A DNA stretch of 64,000 nt. Origin: Armillaria gallica. Its lineage: Eukaryota > Basidiomycota > Agaricomycetes > Agaricales > Physalacriaceae. The first letter of the stretch is position 1. Each line of letters opens with the position of its first letter. Below the pieces are notes generated by a model. It searched no databases and was not told the origin of the DNA. It saw only the letters and a program-made list of their open reading frames with translations. The position numbers and the translations under genes are program-made. This document shows, piece by piece, positions 33,502-45,737 of this stretch. The DNA is taken from positions 3,240,733 through 3,304,732 of the forward strand of contig JBANDB010000010.1 of the NCBI GenBank assembly GCA_037576215.1. The letters run 5' to 3'.

Positions 33502-34303
33502 ATGGCTGATAACGCGAAGGTCTCTCTCCCTAGTATCCAAGAATGGTTCCCAGGTCAGTCGCGGTATTGTTCCTTGTGCATTGTTCATACTAAGTTGACG
33601 GTGTCTATCTTGCAGAGCATATGCTACGAGTTTCACCCGAAGTTCGTGGGAATGGTAGCGCGCCTGAGGCGTTCATTCCGAGTCGCCTATATGTACCTCC
33701 TCAGCCAATTCGCAAATCCTCGCTCGACGATGCCCCCTCACCTCCCAGCCACACGTCCTCCTCATCGCTTCGTCACCAGCCCGTACCAGGTGATGAAGAT
33801 GAAGAGAGCAAGAAATATATCTGCGCGATCTGTCACAAACGATTCCTCCGACCCAGTAGCTTGAATAATCACACCAACAGTCATACTGGCGCTACACGTG
33901 AGTCTCTCAGATTTTGATGTATCCAACATTAAAAGATACGTATGAAGCGTACCGATGCACACTTCCTGGGTGCGGCAAAGAATTCAACGTGAAGTCGAAC
34001 ATGCTCCGGCACTACCGAAGCCATGTGAACCCTGTTCCATCTTCGTCCCGTTCCTCTCTCCACGAGATTCCCACCGAAAATTCGGGTCCTCAAATCCGTA
34101 CATCATCGGATGCATCCTTCACCGAAGTACAGGACCAGGAAGGCAATCTGCTTCAGTACTCCCAATCACGACCCTGGCAGGAGATGACAGGGATGGAAAA
34201 AGAGAGGTATTATCCGCATCTATATCCAATGAGCAGTGATCATTTGACACGAACTGAGAGGAGGAGAGGAGATGATGAGAGGAACCCCTATGCGAGACAC
34301 TGA
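33502..34303 (+). CDS. C2H2 zinc-finger protein, complete copy
   Basis: Putative sequence-specific transcription factor. Exons 33502-33553, 33616-33897 and 33936-34303 join in phase to 233 aa. It begins MADNAKVSLPSIQEWFPEHM, a motif usual at the N-terminus of this Agaricomycete family. Two adjacent fingers follow at about residues 90-145: YICAICHKRFLRPSSLNNH..SH and YRCTLPGCGKEFNVKSNMLR with HYRSH. The linker between the fingers is broken by the second intron and reads THTYEAYRC rather than the usual TGAKPYRC. The C-terminal part is Ser-rich and ends ERNPYARH. A second copy at 63214 is cut by the telomere. Confidence 0.85.
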
Positions 34304-37200
34304 AGTGGCGTACCGTATCATGATCTACTTGTGTGATAAAGATGCCTTTAAATGATATGTTTTACCTATGATTCACGCCAGGAGATAGTTGTCGAAGGGA
34401 TATACCAGGACTTACTTTTCGTAGTACTTATGTTACGCACAGTTTTTGCTAGCCCATTTTCAAGACCTCCACGTGAATTGATTAATCATAAATCCCTGCA
34501 GATCTTTACTTTCGCGACGAAAATCTGGTTTTAGTCAGCGCCAGGAGAGTTGACGATGAGGAAGAGAAGATGTGAACGGACTGGCTACTCTACCAGAATG
34601 GAATGTACGAAAGGTCAGTAGGGTTCCAACCCTCGCCAATCAAAAATCAGGGTACTTTTCCCGTCACCTGGTTGATGTTCGAGGTTCAACCTCAGCGGTG
34701 AAAAAGCTAGATAGCAAAGCACTCACGAGGATGAATGGATCTGTACACATAGCTTCCTCCCATCGTCATCGCTGGATCCAAAAGTAGAACGAAGGTATAA
34801 GAGATGGGGAACATTGAATTTCAGTCACCCTCACATCCAAGAAGAGAAAGTCAATTGGAATTTAAATGTCACAGATCAGCACCCGGACCGGGAACCACCA
34901 CTGACAAGACATAACAAGGGGCCCGAAGATGAGCACAGAAATTTCTTCAGGGCATCCGTCCGAAAATGATAACCAAAAATTATCCTGTTCCACCAGGACC
35001 ACGCATATCACCCATCAGAACTTAAACCAGAATGTTGAGTAGACCGCTACCATTCATCCATGACGGTGTACACAAACTGCGCAATAAAACTCCGAAATCA
35101 GGGAACTACCACCCACATATGGAAACACGAACCCGTTGGAAAGTATAAGGAAACAGACCGCAGATCAAGTACCCACTATGAAACGGAGGAGTCTAATGAG
35201 CACAAATCCTTCGATAACAAGAAAGACACCGGCTTGCCGTGCACTACTATCGCGCGGGATTGAACCTTGAACATATATGTATTTATCGTTGAATGGGGTC
35301 AACCTTACCGTAACCGCTCAGTCTGTCGAATCCTCGTGTACACAGAGATTACCCGGCTTATCGCTGGATGACATTCACAATCGAAGATTGCCAAAGGAGC
35401 TCGATGCGCTCCGCGTGGAAAGATAAGACGATCTGTAAGGAAAACCTCACGAGACCGGAGAAATCTAACGAAGACAGTGGAAAATTTAATACAGAGCCTT
35501 ACTCTCGCGAATAGCCCTTACGCAAGATACAGAAGACACTGCTCCTGTGGTGAGGTCCTAATACGAGGCTTGTAAGATGCAAATCAGATGGAGGAAATGG
35601 CGAGCGACTTACTTCGCCTGTTATGATGAAGTCCGGGACAAAGATGTGATTGAGCGACTGACCGTTGGACGAAGGTGATGTGTCAAACGTGCTGTGCATG
35701 AAATACAGCGACATCAAGACGGGAAAAACCTGCCTGAATGAGGATCAATGCTATTTCCGACGCATAATCCCACGAGAGTAGGGATTTTCTCACCCTGATA
35801 TGAGATGATGACGAGAAGGGCCCAATCATATACTAGGAAATAAGACGATCTGTCGATCGTGGAACAAAGCAAACACAAGGCTCATGCAAAGGCTTACGTA
35901 CATTTGAGGACAGAGCTATTGATCGTCAAATGAAATCCTGTCGCCCCTTCAAGAACGAGGGCCTCTTGTAGGGTGGAGAGCCTTCGGCCAAGAGCAAGAG
36001 TGTCTTTACTGTGGGACGCCATTATTGATTTAATTATCGCAAATCTACAAGGAGAAATTAGCTTGACGAAGATGACTGTACCTTGACTGATCGATGTTGA
36101 AGATTAGCGTCGCGGCTTTCGCTGAAGGTTCGATGGAGCAGTAGAGGCATCATAGGCGGACAGGTGGTTGCGTACGTCCCCCTTCTCCGAGCTTAGCATG
36201 GATGGAGTTAGAAGAAGGAAACTTAGGAATGGATATGGCAGAGAACTAGTGCGTGATACTCTTCGCCATACCAGAACGCAAAGAGGAATATAACTCCAAA
36301 AATCGAGACAGATGGTGCCCAGCGTTGCACACGCAACAAGAAGGGAGAACGAAGGCGGGTCTGACGGAGTATTGGTTCTGCCAGAGGAAAATTAGTGCTG
36401 GAGGTAAATTCACCAGAAATAGTACACGGTCATCCGTGTGAACGACCAAAGAGTAAGGAGAAGACAACTAGTCCGGCTTCCGTTAATGATGTGACACGCT
36501 GAATCAGACGGGTGTCAACAGCGTCGCTCAAGTCAGACATCGCTGAAAAGAGTCAGATTCCGACAAAAGGACGAAAGAGTTACGAGGAGTGTACAAAGAG
36601 GATAACAGTAACATCGGGTTTGTTATTCGAGCGTTGGTTCGGTCCGGTTCCTCCGCGACTACGTGTGCTCTAGGGCAAGTTTCGGAGGCTTCGCCGTACA
36701 TTCCCGCTGTTCGTAGCCTACCCTTGCAATACCATCCATTTGCCTAGCGAACCCCGTGGTTCCAACGATCATAGAGGCAGTCGTATCACAGGAACCCCAT
36801 CAGGTAGCAAGCACAGACCACGGGATCTCAGATTACAGGACCGCGCAGAAGGCATCTCAAGTACATGGTAGTGTTTAATTCGAAAATACAGAAATACAAT
36901 CGAAGATGTGGCACGGTGAGTGGGAAAAGCCGTTGTTTTACCAAAGGATCCCAATGCGCAATGAAGCAAGAGAGGATTTGACGTTGTCGTGCCTTAGGCC
37001 TTATCCAACATCCCTGTATAAATTGAAGGCAGATTTGGAAGAGGAGGCCGTGTGACGAGATGTATGCGGAAGAGCACTGTTCCTCAGTGGGCAATGAGCG
37101 TTGTAGAAAAGAGAGCCGCATACCTTGTTCCAATCAGCGCCCTGAAAGCTAGTCAAGGTTCAAGTCCTCTTTCCTTATTCCTGCGTCGTTGCCGTTAAAA
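34304..37200. other. Gene-poor stretch, decayed repeats
   Basis: Nearly 2.9 kb without a recognisable gene; open frames are all below 75 codons apart from one of 101 (36828-37133, minus) that matches nothing known to me. A segment at 36.87-36.94 kb (ATACAGAAATACAAxC) is related to the 1.3-kb subtelomeric blocks. GGGATTGAACCTTGAAC at 35260 resembles GGGATTCGAACCTTGAAG at 11231, so these belong to one dispersed family. Confidence 0.35.
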
Positions 37201-38178
37201 CTATATCGATGTTGCGACCGCCGTGGACGAGATCAGAGGTCGAGACGTCATGTTGACCATTATGAGTGAAACGGTATCGTCAAGGTCCATTGCAGTACCG
37301 TCAGAACATGAAAGGTGACACCGGTGAGCGCTTGAGCTCCCGTATGTCCCTGCTACTTCGAAGCCTTGTACGTGTTCAATGCGAGGGTGCTGGGCTAGAT
37401 AAGGACCCTTACCCTGAGGCCTTGTGTACTTGAGAGTCGACAATGAACGAACGCCATTAAGAGAGAGCACCGGGATGATCCTTCATGGCGAAGCTAATGA
37501 GGTCGCCGTCAACTCGCATTGATACAAATAGTAAAATCATAGCTGGCTTAGTGTCGTCAGGTTGGCATGCAGGTGGGTCAAGGCGGATAGAGCCCAGGTC
37601 ACCTTCTTCCATGGTCACCGGTGCCGGTCAACGTTCAACAACAACACCGACGATAATGAAGATGATCCCTCCTGAATGTGTTCCACGTCTCGCGCAGCGC
37701 AGAACGGATGTGGCCGGTACCCCGTTGGAATCATCTTGGGAGTAGAGATGCGGACTGGAGAGAGTATGATAGACGGGAGATCTGAAGGTGTTCTTTATTC
37801 TCGGAGCGCAGAGACAGTGATGACAGAAGAAGGAAGCGATACAATTTTGATAGTGACTGGTGATGGTCCGAAACGTGAAATTGACGGACCGGTAATCTAA
37901 CTTGACATCTCCGGCAATGTGGCCCGAAAGTCCGGACCCCAGCAAGTCGCAGCCATCACGAAACTCAAATACGATATCTTCTAGCTCTCTCTTAGCTCCT
38001 CCGCCTCCATACAGCAAAGATATTGAACGTGGAGTGAACGAGACTAGTCCTCTGTATCCCGGTAGGTAACTATTCTTTCTCTCCTCGCACATTTCTTTCA
38101 TTATGTTGTTGTACAGCAAATCCCATTCGTTGCACAGTTCCAAGAGAAATCATACAGTGAATCCATGACTATTCCTTA
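37201..38178. repeat. ~1-kb block, copy II (near-identical to 44.73-45.51 kb)
   Basis: From about 37220 to 37970 it matches 44.76-45.51 kb with only a handful of substitutions, the youngest duplication in the window. Its right part is the 5' end of the membrane-protein gene. A minus-strand frame begins at MEEGDLGSIRLDPPACQPDD near 37609 and is followed by the LKYTRPQGKGPYLAQHPRIE segment. It may be a divergent neighbour gene, but two near-identical copies give no test of selection. Confidence 0.7.
37917..38178 (+). pseudogene. Membrane-protein gene copy II, truncated by insertion
   Basis: Starts MWPESPDPSKSQPSRNSN, has LAPPPPYSKDIERG, the first GTAGGT intron and exon 2. In what corresponds to intron 2 of copy I, the 1.38-kb TA-flanked element interrupts it at 38179. 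Beyond the element only ~20 bp (TACCAGGCTGAACAGTCTCC) of the gene remain, so the transmembrane and cysteine-rich parts are gone. Confidence 0.7.
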
Positions 38179-39560
38179 CTATCGATCGATGGGAAGTGCA
38201 ACTCTGGTCAGAAGTGCAACTTTCGCCAATGTCAACCGCCTACAGGCCGCATTTATTACCTGTTCCTCCTGTAAATGTTTTTCAGAGTACCTATAGATGA
38301 TATGTACAAGTCTATTAAGTCAGATCGGTTTTCCGTTCAGATCATTTTAATCAGGAATTTCTACATTGCGCCCAATCGACTCAAAAATGAGTTGCACATC
38401 GCGTTCTTGCCTCGTGTCGATACAGTGAGACGCCGGGTGATTCTGAGAGATTTATACAAGCTTGGTATGTATTTTTAGAGTGTTTTGACAAAAAAAAAAT
38501 GCAGGTGAGCAGACTCGAAGTAAAGTTGGCACATGGCGTCGAAGCTAGAAGTGCAAACCAGCGTGACAAGCTCAGCCGCTCCGTGCTTGAGCCGATCGCG
38601 GCCTGGCCGCGATTGCGGTGGACCGGCAGCAACGGCATTTCGGGTCACATCCCGTCACAGTTGCACTTCCCCGCTATTTTGACCCACCACGACGGCATCA
38701 CTATTAGCAACAACAACAAATAACGCTGGCAAGGCCCACATCCGGGGAAAAGCCTGCTACATTTACTATTAGTGCTCAAGAACTACCTACTTCCCAAAAA
38801 TGTCTGTAAAACAACTAAACAACTGAAATAGAGCGTTCAACATATCCATTATAGCCTTGTGACTGTCCTCTTCGTTCTTCTCCAATGCCACAAGGAAGGC
38901 AGTATCTTTGGTCACGAACTTCTTCAAACCTTCCTTAATCAACTCGTTCCTCTTCAAGACCCGATCCAATCTGCCAATGATGGTCTTTGCCAGTTTCACC
39001 TATACCCGTCTCGATCCAGGTCTACTAACCCTGCGACAATTCACTTCACACCATCCGGATCCGGCTCACCATCAAATGCTGAACTTTCCGGCATACTTTC
39101 TGCGATCTTCAGCGACTGCTCCATCAACAGCTGCAAGCTAGGTACGGCTGTGGGTTTCGTCGCAAATGGGTTCACCGAAGAAGTCGAGGTTTTTTGCGCA
39201 AATGGGTTTGCCGAAGAAGTCTGAGGGGTTCGTGCCTTCGTAGACCAAATTAAGTATCCGTCTTGGGAGTAACAACTGTCGGCTTCATAATATTCAAGTC
39301 GGTCTTGGTTGATTCGAGGTGGACGGTTTCGGGGGCGGCGGTAAGTCCCCATCTTCGTCCTCTTCCTCGTCCTCCTCATGCTCATCTTCATCCGAGACCA
39401 ATCTGCACTAAGTAGTCAGAGGGAGAGGAGACTCATTGGCCCGCCTGCGCTTGCGAGATGTCTTGGTGATGTTGCCTCCACACCGGGCACACATCGTTTC
39501 GCCTGTAGGTAATCTCAGTTTGCAAAAAGAAACTCGGTTGCACTTCTAGGTGATCGATAG
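38179..39560. mobile_element. 1382-bp TA-flanked element with inverted repeats
   Basis: Left end CTATCGATC, right end GATCGATAG, flanked by TA (38177-38178 and 39561-39562). The uninterrupted sequence at copy III reads CCTTACCAGGCTGAAC, proving the insertion. Inside each end lies GAAGTGCAAC/GTTGCACTTC, which recurs at 38211 and 38660. TA duplication plus short inverted repeats fits the Tc1/mariner superfamily, but no transposase is encoded, so it is non-autonomous. Minus-strand frames inside encode a host-like protein: a CxxC zinc-ribbon start (MCARCGGNITKTSRKRRR, near 39.47 kb), an acidic SDEDEHEEDEEEDEDG stretch, NPFA repeats and LEKNEEDSHKAIMDMLNAL near the end. It may be a captured gene. 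Confidence 0.7.
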
Positions 39561-40960
39561 TACCAGGCTGAACAGTCTCCGCTTTCCTAGTGACATCCCT
39601 TGTCGATGATGTTATAGGCCGCCGCCGTGCAGAATCCCAATAAACACCCCGAATAATGTTTCACATGAGCCGGGGTGGTCTCCCATTGATCCACAGCAGC
39701 TGATGAATTCGCGTATATATACACTTAGTATAGTCGTCTTACCATCAGTTCATAACGAGTGCGTTGGATTCAAGGCTTCGCAACGACATTTTTGACGGGG
39801 AGTTGGCAATCAAGAAAAACAGCGAGCACCGTGCGATATTGTGGCAGCGTTACACTGTGAATATCGGCAACTGTTAGTTCACTACGGAAGAACGGAAAGG
39901 GTTTCGCTCACCATCAAGGAGTGATTGCGAACGCTCAATGGGAACATGAACGGCATCTCCAAATCTACTGGGAGGCAAGTCTTTCCTCTGAAGAATACTA
40001 CATCGAGTCGGTTGTTTGTGACTACGCCACTCCGCTCGTCAAGCGTTGACTGATTAATTCTTTAGGCAAAGCCATTAGCCGTTACATACAGCTACGCACC
40101 GAGGAACAGTGCATTAGCAAACCCGAGAAGATTGATCCTAAAGAATCAGACCGAGCGCCTGACGGGACCTGTGTGGATGAAGGAAATTGTCGAGAGTACA
40201 GCATTCCTTACCGTTGCGTCTCATGGATGAGATCATCGAACAATGGAGAAGTGGCTCAGCGGCCTATAAGACTGTCCGTTATATAAAAACGTCAACAGAT
40301 AAGGTATGATGACTCACTGGTTCAGGCATCGAAAGTTGTACTTGACCCTCGCCTGAAAAGCTATCTCTTCTACGAACGAGCAAAGCCCTGACACAGTTGA
40401 GAATCTTGAGCGGTTGAGTGATTATAATGAAGAAGGCTTACCGTGGAGCACTATCCATCACTTTATTTAATAATCTCGAACTGAGCACAGCTGTCATGCC
40501 TACGAAGCTGTGAAAAGAGACAATGGCGAGACCTTGATGCATCGCCATTCAAATTCAGCAGTGGAAGCTTCCGAGAACCAGACGAGCTTGGTGAGTAGAT
40601 AAATGATAGATATATGTCCCGTAGTCCCACTTAGAACGCATATAATGGCAGAACGAAAATGAAACTACCTTACCCCAAGAGCTAGCAGGAACGAGGCGTA
40701 GATATCGCTACGATAGAGAGCAAATTAAGAAATTGGCAACATGATACAGGATAATCGATAACGGGGCAAATCTGAAGGGACATTAGTTGTGTAAGATAGA
40801 GATGTGACACTAAATCGAACCTTTGTGAAGAAGCCAAACCCATGAGAGTGAATGCATTTGTGTGGGTGGCAAGCGTCGGGGATATGATCAAGATCAAGGG
40901 CTGCTGGGGAGGCTAAATTGATCGGTACGAATGCCGCGTTTGTGTATGACGTCGTTATAG
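39561..40960. other. Possible transposase relic, heavily decayed
   Basis: After the first 20 bp the homology to the membrane-protein gene stops. Around 40326-40390 the plus strand reads ASKVVLDPRLKSYLFYERAK, reminiscent of the hAT transposase segment (VLxPRxKLxYF). An open frame upstream (LRNDIFDGELAIKKNSEHRA near 39.78 kb) gives no clear match. Too degraded for a family call. Confidence 0.2.
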
Positions 40961-40962
40961 AG

Positions 40963-41340
40963 TTAAGGTTCTGCCCTTTGCATCGTCAATGTCAGAGGAA
41001 GAGAAAGCCGGTACATCAAAAAACTCACCAAGCACAGCGCAGTATTACCACTCTCCAGCCAGCTCCAAAACTCGTCCTCAATTTGTAGGGTCCTGTCATC
41101 CATCCGGCATTGAACGTCGTGGGGACCGTTGAGCAGGACAGTGCGTCGTTGATGGAGATTGCCGCTCAGAGCATCAGTGCAGATGGGACTGCGCGCATTG
41201 TGGTCGAAGAGAAAGCATGAAGAAAATTTGAAATTACAATCGTCTGCAATCAACACGCCCAGACCGGCCCCAAATGTTACCTTTGTATCGAAAAAATTCT
41301 GGACTATGATATAATAACAGCCACGTCGCAAGGGTAGCAT
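40963..41340 (-). other. Unrecognised 125-codon open frame
   Basis: Minus-strand frame containing VTFGAGLGVLIADDCNFKFS and HDVQCRMDDRTLQIEDEFWS. No family recognised and no second copy in the window for comparison. Directly downstream in + coordinates (41.39-41.50 kb) is an inverted fragment of the metacaspase 3' flank. Confidence 0.2.
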
Positions 41341-41384
41341 CCTTTGAATTCGCGTTCTTCGACAAATGCATTAGTTATGTAGAT

Positions 41385-41500
41385 CATGGGTTGATCATAA
41401 GAACAGATACAAAAAGTTGCTTTACGCAATAAAGGTAGGTATATAAGGAGGATTATGTAGCACAGTTCGCGACAAGGTGAAATCAGGAACGTCGCGGCAT
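41385..41500 (-). repeat. Inverted third fragment of the metacaspase 3' flank
   Basis: The reverse complement contains TTGCCGTGAACTGTGCTGCA-like sequence followed by ATAATCCTCCTTATCTACCT and a TTTATTGCGTAAAGCAACTTT run, as at 57.00-57.09 kb and 8.97-9.06 kb. Only flank is present, no protease exon. Confidence 0.6.
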
Positions 41501-44500
41501 CACGGATCAAAGAGTGTGCTTGTATCCTATGAGGTCTCGCTTCCTAGTACGTTCACGGATCCCCGTGATCCTCCCACTGAGCGTTCGTGATGACTACCTG
41601 GCAGTGAGCAAAATCTTTCCGTTCTTCGGTTGTGTACTAACAGTTTGCAATGTTGACAGCGCAAAGTAGCGCGGTTGCTCGGCGTTCTCATCTAGCTTTT
41701 CGGTTGCCAGTACCGTACAGATTGTCAATGGATCCAGCTCACTCCTTTCGAACTGATGGTAAGTTCGCTATACTAATTGTATATGTACGTACATCCATCA
41801 GCTGCTGTAGATCGATGGGAGATCGCCCTGGTCAGTGTGACAGACGGGTCCGGGATGATTACTGGGATGATTGCAGTTCGATTCCGCACGGCAGCGGCTT
41901 ATCACACCATTGAAAAAGGATGTTACTAAGATAGAGGTATACCATCGATATTCTGTCGTCAGATACATTGCAGTGAGAAACCAAATTATCTTCAGACATG
42001 AATAGGCCGGGAAGGCTGTGGGGTTACTTCATTTTCGCTGGCGGACGATCCCATACGTCTTCGGTGATTATGCATATGCTCCAGGTAACTTGGAAGAATG
42101 ATTTGATCATATGGCATTAAATGAGGCATCTTTTCAAAACGCCTTCGTGGTGTCGACTGAAGTGTTCCGTCAGCTTTAGGATCAGATTGAGGAAATACAT
42201 TAGTTTGTTGCGCAAAAAGACGAGATCAATCCCCTAAACACCACTATGTGGATCCGAACCTAAACAGACAGGGAGCTATACCGTTGATACATAGTAGGTG
42301 TACTCGAAGGAAGAATTATGATGATGATGAATATGACCGCGAACATGTAAGAATGGGAACATTGTGAGGCTTAGGTCAAAGAAAGAAATTGAACTATACA
42401 TGCCGGAGACACGGACTTGCAAGGGACAGTAGCGGTGTGAAGTAAAATTGACGCAGAGATGTACCTTCAGATGATAGATGTTCAAAAAAGGCAGGTACAA
42501 CTCCTTCATTGCCGACCAACGGATTCGAACCATCGTATCCTCTTGTCTTTCCCCTGATCCAATACACCGACATCTCACTAGAAAGCTCGGGTGAATAAGT
42601 ATCTAATGAACTACAGGCCACCGCGAATTATAATCTTGAAACCTCTGCCCTGAACAAGACTGAAGAAATAAAAAAGTGCGCAAGCGGTTTGAAAAGAATT
42701 ATCGGTGCATTGTGCCTTTTAAGCATTGCAGATGGATGGATTCGAACCGTCCTCTTGGTAAAAGTATTGCCACTGATCAATAATCGCAGCGACAGTTGAT
42801 TGGCCTACCGAATCAGAGAGATTTGGACAAGGTCTGCAGGAAATCAGACTCGTAAACACGACAAGTGATTGAACAGGCCGAAAAACTTTCCCAAACCTAC
42901 TGAAATGGCCGTACTTGTGATGCAGCCCTACCTTTGAAGATCATCTGGTAATTCCTTTGGCGATATGGTTTTATAAGCAGTGAGTACGCTTACTTTGGTC
43001 AACCAAAAAATTGGTTATGCGGGTGGGATCATACCTGCTAATCGGGGGGATCCGAACCATCGTACAGGTCGTAGGATTCTACCACTGAGCGATTATCACA
43101 GGTTAAGAGGCTCAGTGCGGTAAGCCCATACTACCCATACCACTGTTATGGTCGTAGATAAAAACGGCGTGCTTGATGACGTAAGCCTACGCAAGAGATT
43201 TAGAGCAAAGTCATTCGGGGCCTGGCAGTAAATGCGAATTTAGAGTAGGCAGGCCTGTTCATTGTCGCGTGCAAATAATACAGGGCGAAGATGAACTATA
43301 GACTGCGTAAGGAAAAGCTTGGGACCCGGACTAAGGTCAAGAGAACTCGTTGATCTGGTGACTCTGTCAAGATGGATTCGCCAGGCAAGAAAACCGAGAA
43401 TAAAACACAACCAGATAAATCGGCATGTGTTCTTGGAATCCACGGGACATACGACTACCAGTCAACTTTTGGACGGAGAGATTAGTCTCCGGAAAGGCCA
43501 TCTTCGCTGCTGGATTTTCAATAGAGGTAGACATTCCTCGATGGGAGAGGGAAGTTCTTATCAATATCAGCATAAGACCTCGGAGAATGTTTTCCTTCGG
43601 TCTTGAAGGCACCCTTATGCTTCGATGGTCGCCAGTCAGTGTGCAGGTCGAGAGATAAACAATTCTTCAGCGTTATTATTTCCTTCGCAAACGAAGTTGA
43701 TGAGATGAATCGAGGTAACGTACCTAGTACCATATCCGTGAGAAGGTATAAATGAGAATTCGGTGGGAGTTACTAGCGCCGAGATTAGTTTTCAGTTGAT
43801 TATGGAGGATGGTGCGTACCTGAAAAACATTGTTTCTAGTATGGCGTATCATGAGCCGACGGTTTGCACCATCTTGGACATGATCCGTTATAGTTGTGTG
43901 ACCAGTGCCAGTTCTATGATCAACAGCATGAGAACGATATATACTGACTTTATGACAAAGCTACTGACCTTTTGCTCCCTTCGGCGCAATTCTGAACGTG
44001 AGAGATCTGCGTCATGCTACGAGACATAAATAACTGTAGCGCAGAAAAGATTTCATAGATGGTTTCTCAGGGATCTATCTCGTGCATTACTATTACCAAC
44101 AATGACCACATAGAAGAAGCGCGTACCTCCGATGAAGGATATAGCAGGTGCGGCTGAATGTGGTCTTAGAATGTATCTCAGGGAAGAGGCCCAACAGATT
44201 CGATCGAGTGCATAGGCAGAGTCACGACGACAAGAGCAGCAAACCGAGTGGAGAATTCTGGAAAGGATGTTGACCAAAAAAACGGAGGGATGAACTCGGA
44301 GATCCCATGCTCTTCATCATACGAGCGAGACGATAGTGTGAAGCATGCGGAAGGTCCAAAATGACACCATTCCATGGGTTTTTCTGAGTTTCCCGCTTTG
44401 ATTTACAGTCAAAAGCGTAAAAAGTCGCGTATCATGCAACTAAGATAATGCTACATAGTGATATCATGGTGAGCTGTGTAGATCAGCACGAAGCCGAAAA

Positions 44501-44731
44501 CGCTACATCAAGGATCAGTTACCAGGAATGCGACAGAGCACCTGTGACATACGCACCGGCAATATGACTTCAACGTAGCACCTGGCATTTGCACTGCTCC
44601 CGCAAGCTGACACATCACTGCGACTTGACTATATGCGCGTGCTCGTCGTGATCTGTTCCTCAGTAAGCAATGTGCAGCGCAGACAAGAGAGACACATACA
44701 ATGAACACCGTGACAGTCATGCCCCATTTCC
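41501..44731. other. Gene-poor stretch with tRNA-like fragments
   Basis: No protein gene recognised in 3.2 kb. Exact reverse-complement tRNA B boxes (GGATTCGAACC) occur at about 42530 and 42732, and a near match (GGATCCGAACC) at 43049 is followed by ACCACTGAGCG, a reverse-complement A-box-like stretch. None folds into a full cloverleaf by eye. Sequence at 43.31-43.66 kb is related to 0.43-0.78 kb. Confidence 0.35.
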
Positions 44732-45510
44732 TTATTCCTGCGTCATCGTCGTTAAAACTGTATTGGACGAGATCAGAGGTCGAGACATCCTGTTGACCAT
44801 TATGAGTGAAACGGTATCGTCAAGGTCCATTGCAGTACCGTCAGAACATGAAAGGTGACACCGGTGAGCGCTTGAGCTCCCGTATGTCCCTGCTACTTCG
44901 AAGCCTTGTACGTGTTCAATGCGAGGGTGCTGGGCTAGATAAGGACCCTTACCCTGAGGCCTTGTGTACTTGAGAGTCGACAATCAACGAACGTCATTAA
45001 GAGAGAGTACCGGGATGATCCTTCATGGCGACGCTAATGAGTTCGCCGTCAACTCGCATTGATACAAATAGTAAAATCATAGCTGGCTTAGTGTCGTCAG
45101 GTTGGCATGCAGGTGGGTCAAGGCGGATAGAGCCCAGGTCACCTTCTTCCATGGTCACCGGTGCCGGTCAACGTTCAACAACAACACCGACGATAATGAA
45201 GATGATCCCTCCTGAATGTGTTCCACGTCTCGCGCAGCGCAGAACGGATGTGGCCGGTACCCCGTTGGAATCATCTTGGGAGTAGAGATGCGGACTGGAG
45301 AGAGTATGATAGACGGGAGATCTGAAGGTGTTCTTTATTCTCGGAGCGCAGAGACAGTGATGACAGAAGAAGGAAGCGATGCAATTTTGATAGTGACTGG
45401 TGATGGTCCAAAACGTGAAATTGACGGACTGGTAATCTAACTTGACATCTCCGGCAATGTGGCCCGAAAGTCCGGACCCCAGCAAGTCGCAGCCATCACG
45501 AAACTCAAAT
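44732..45510. repeat. ~0.8-kb block, copy III (near-identical to 37.2-37.97 kb)
   Basis: Same content as copy II: divergent minus-strand frame (from about 45149 down) and the first part of the membrane-protein gene (ATG at 45457, MWPESPDPSKSQPSRNSN). Homology stops at 45510, where a 2.24-kb insertion begins. Confidence 0.75.
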
Positions 45511-45737
45511 AATCCCAGTAGGGCCCGCTCCGACGCCTGGTACTTTAGGCTTACGAAGCGAACAGCAGTCGAATTGTCCATATGTATTCCATGCCAATCA
45601 GGGCACCCCTTGTTAATCTCTCCCCCAATCTCCTGTCGGTCACTTCTGTACATTAATATTCATTGGCCTCTACCTACAATTCGAAAAATATCAGTCAAGG
45701 TGGAAAATATTATCCCGGAACGTAGCTGCCTCCCTTG

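Larger units (their letters stand above)
29438..34303. repeat. Segmental duplication, copy 1, right part
   Basis: Collinear with 58.88-63.86 kb, containing block copy B, a small two-exon ORF, minus-strand open frames and the C2H2 gene in the same order. Copy 2 has an extra 303-bp insertion at 60180. Confidence 0.85.

Noticed and set aside
42480..43090. Functional tRNA genes on the minus strand
   Set aside because: Perfect B boxes are present, but no matching acceptor stems or D-arms could be paired by eye.
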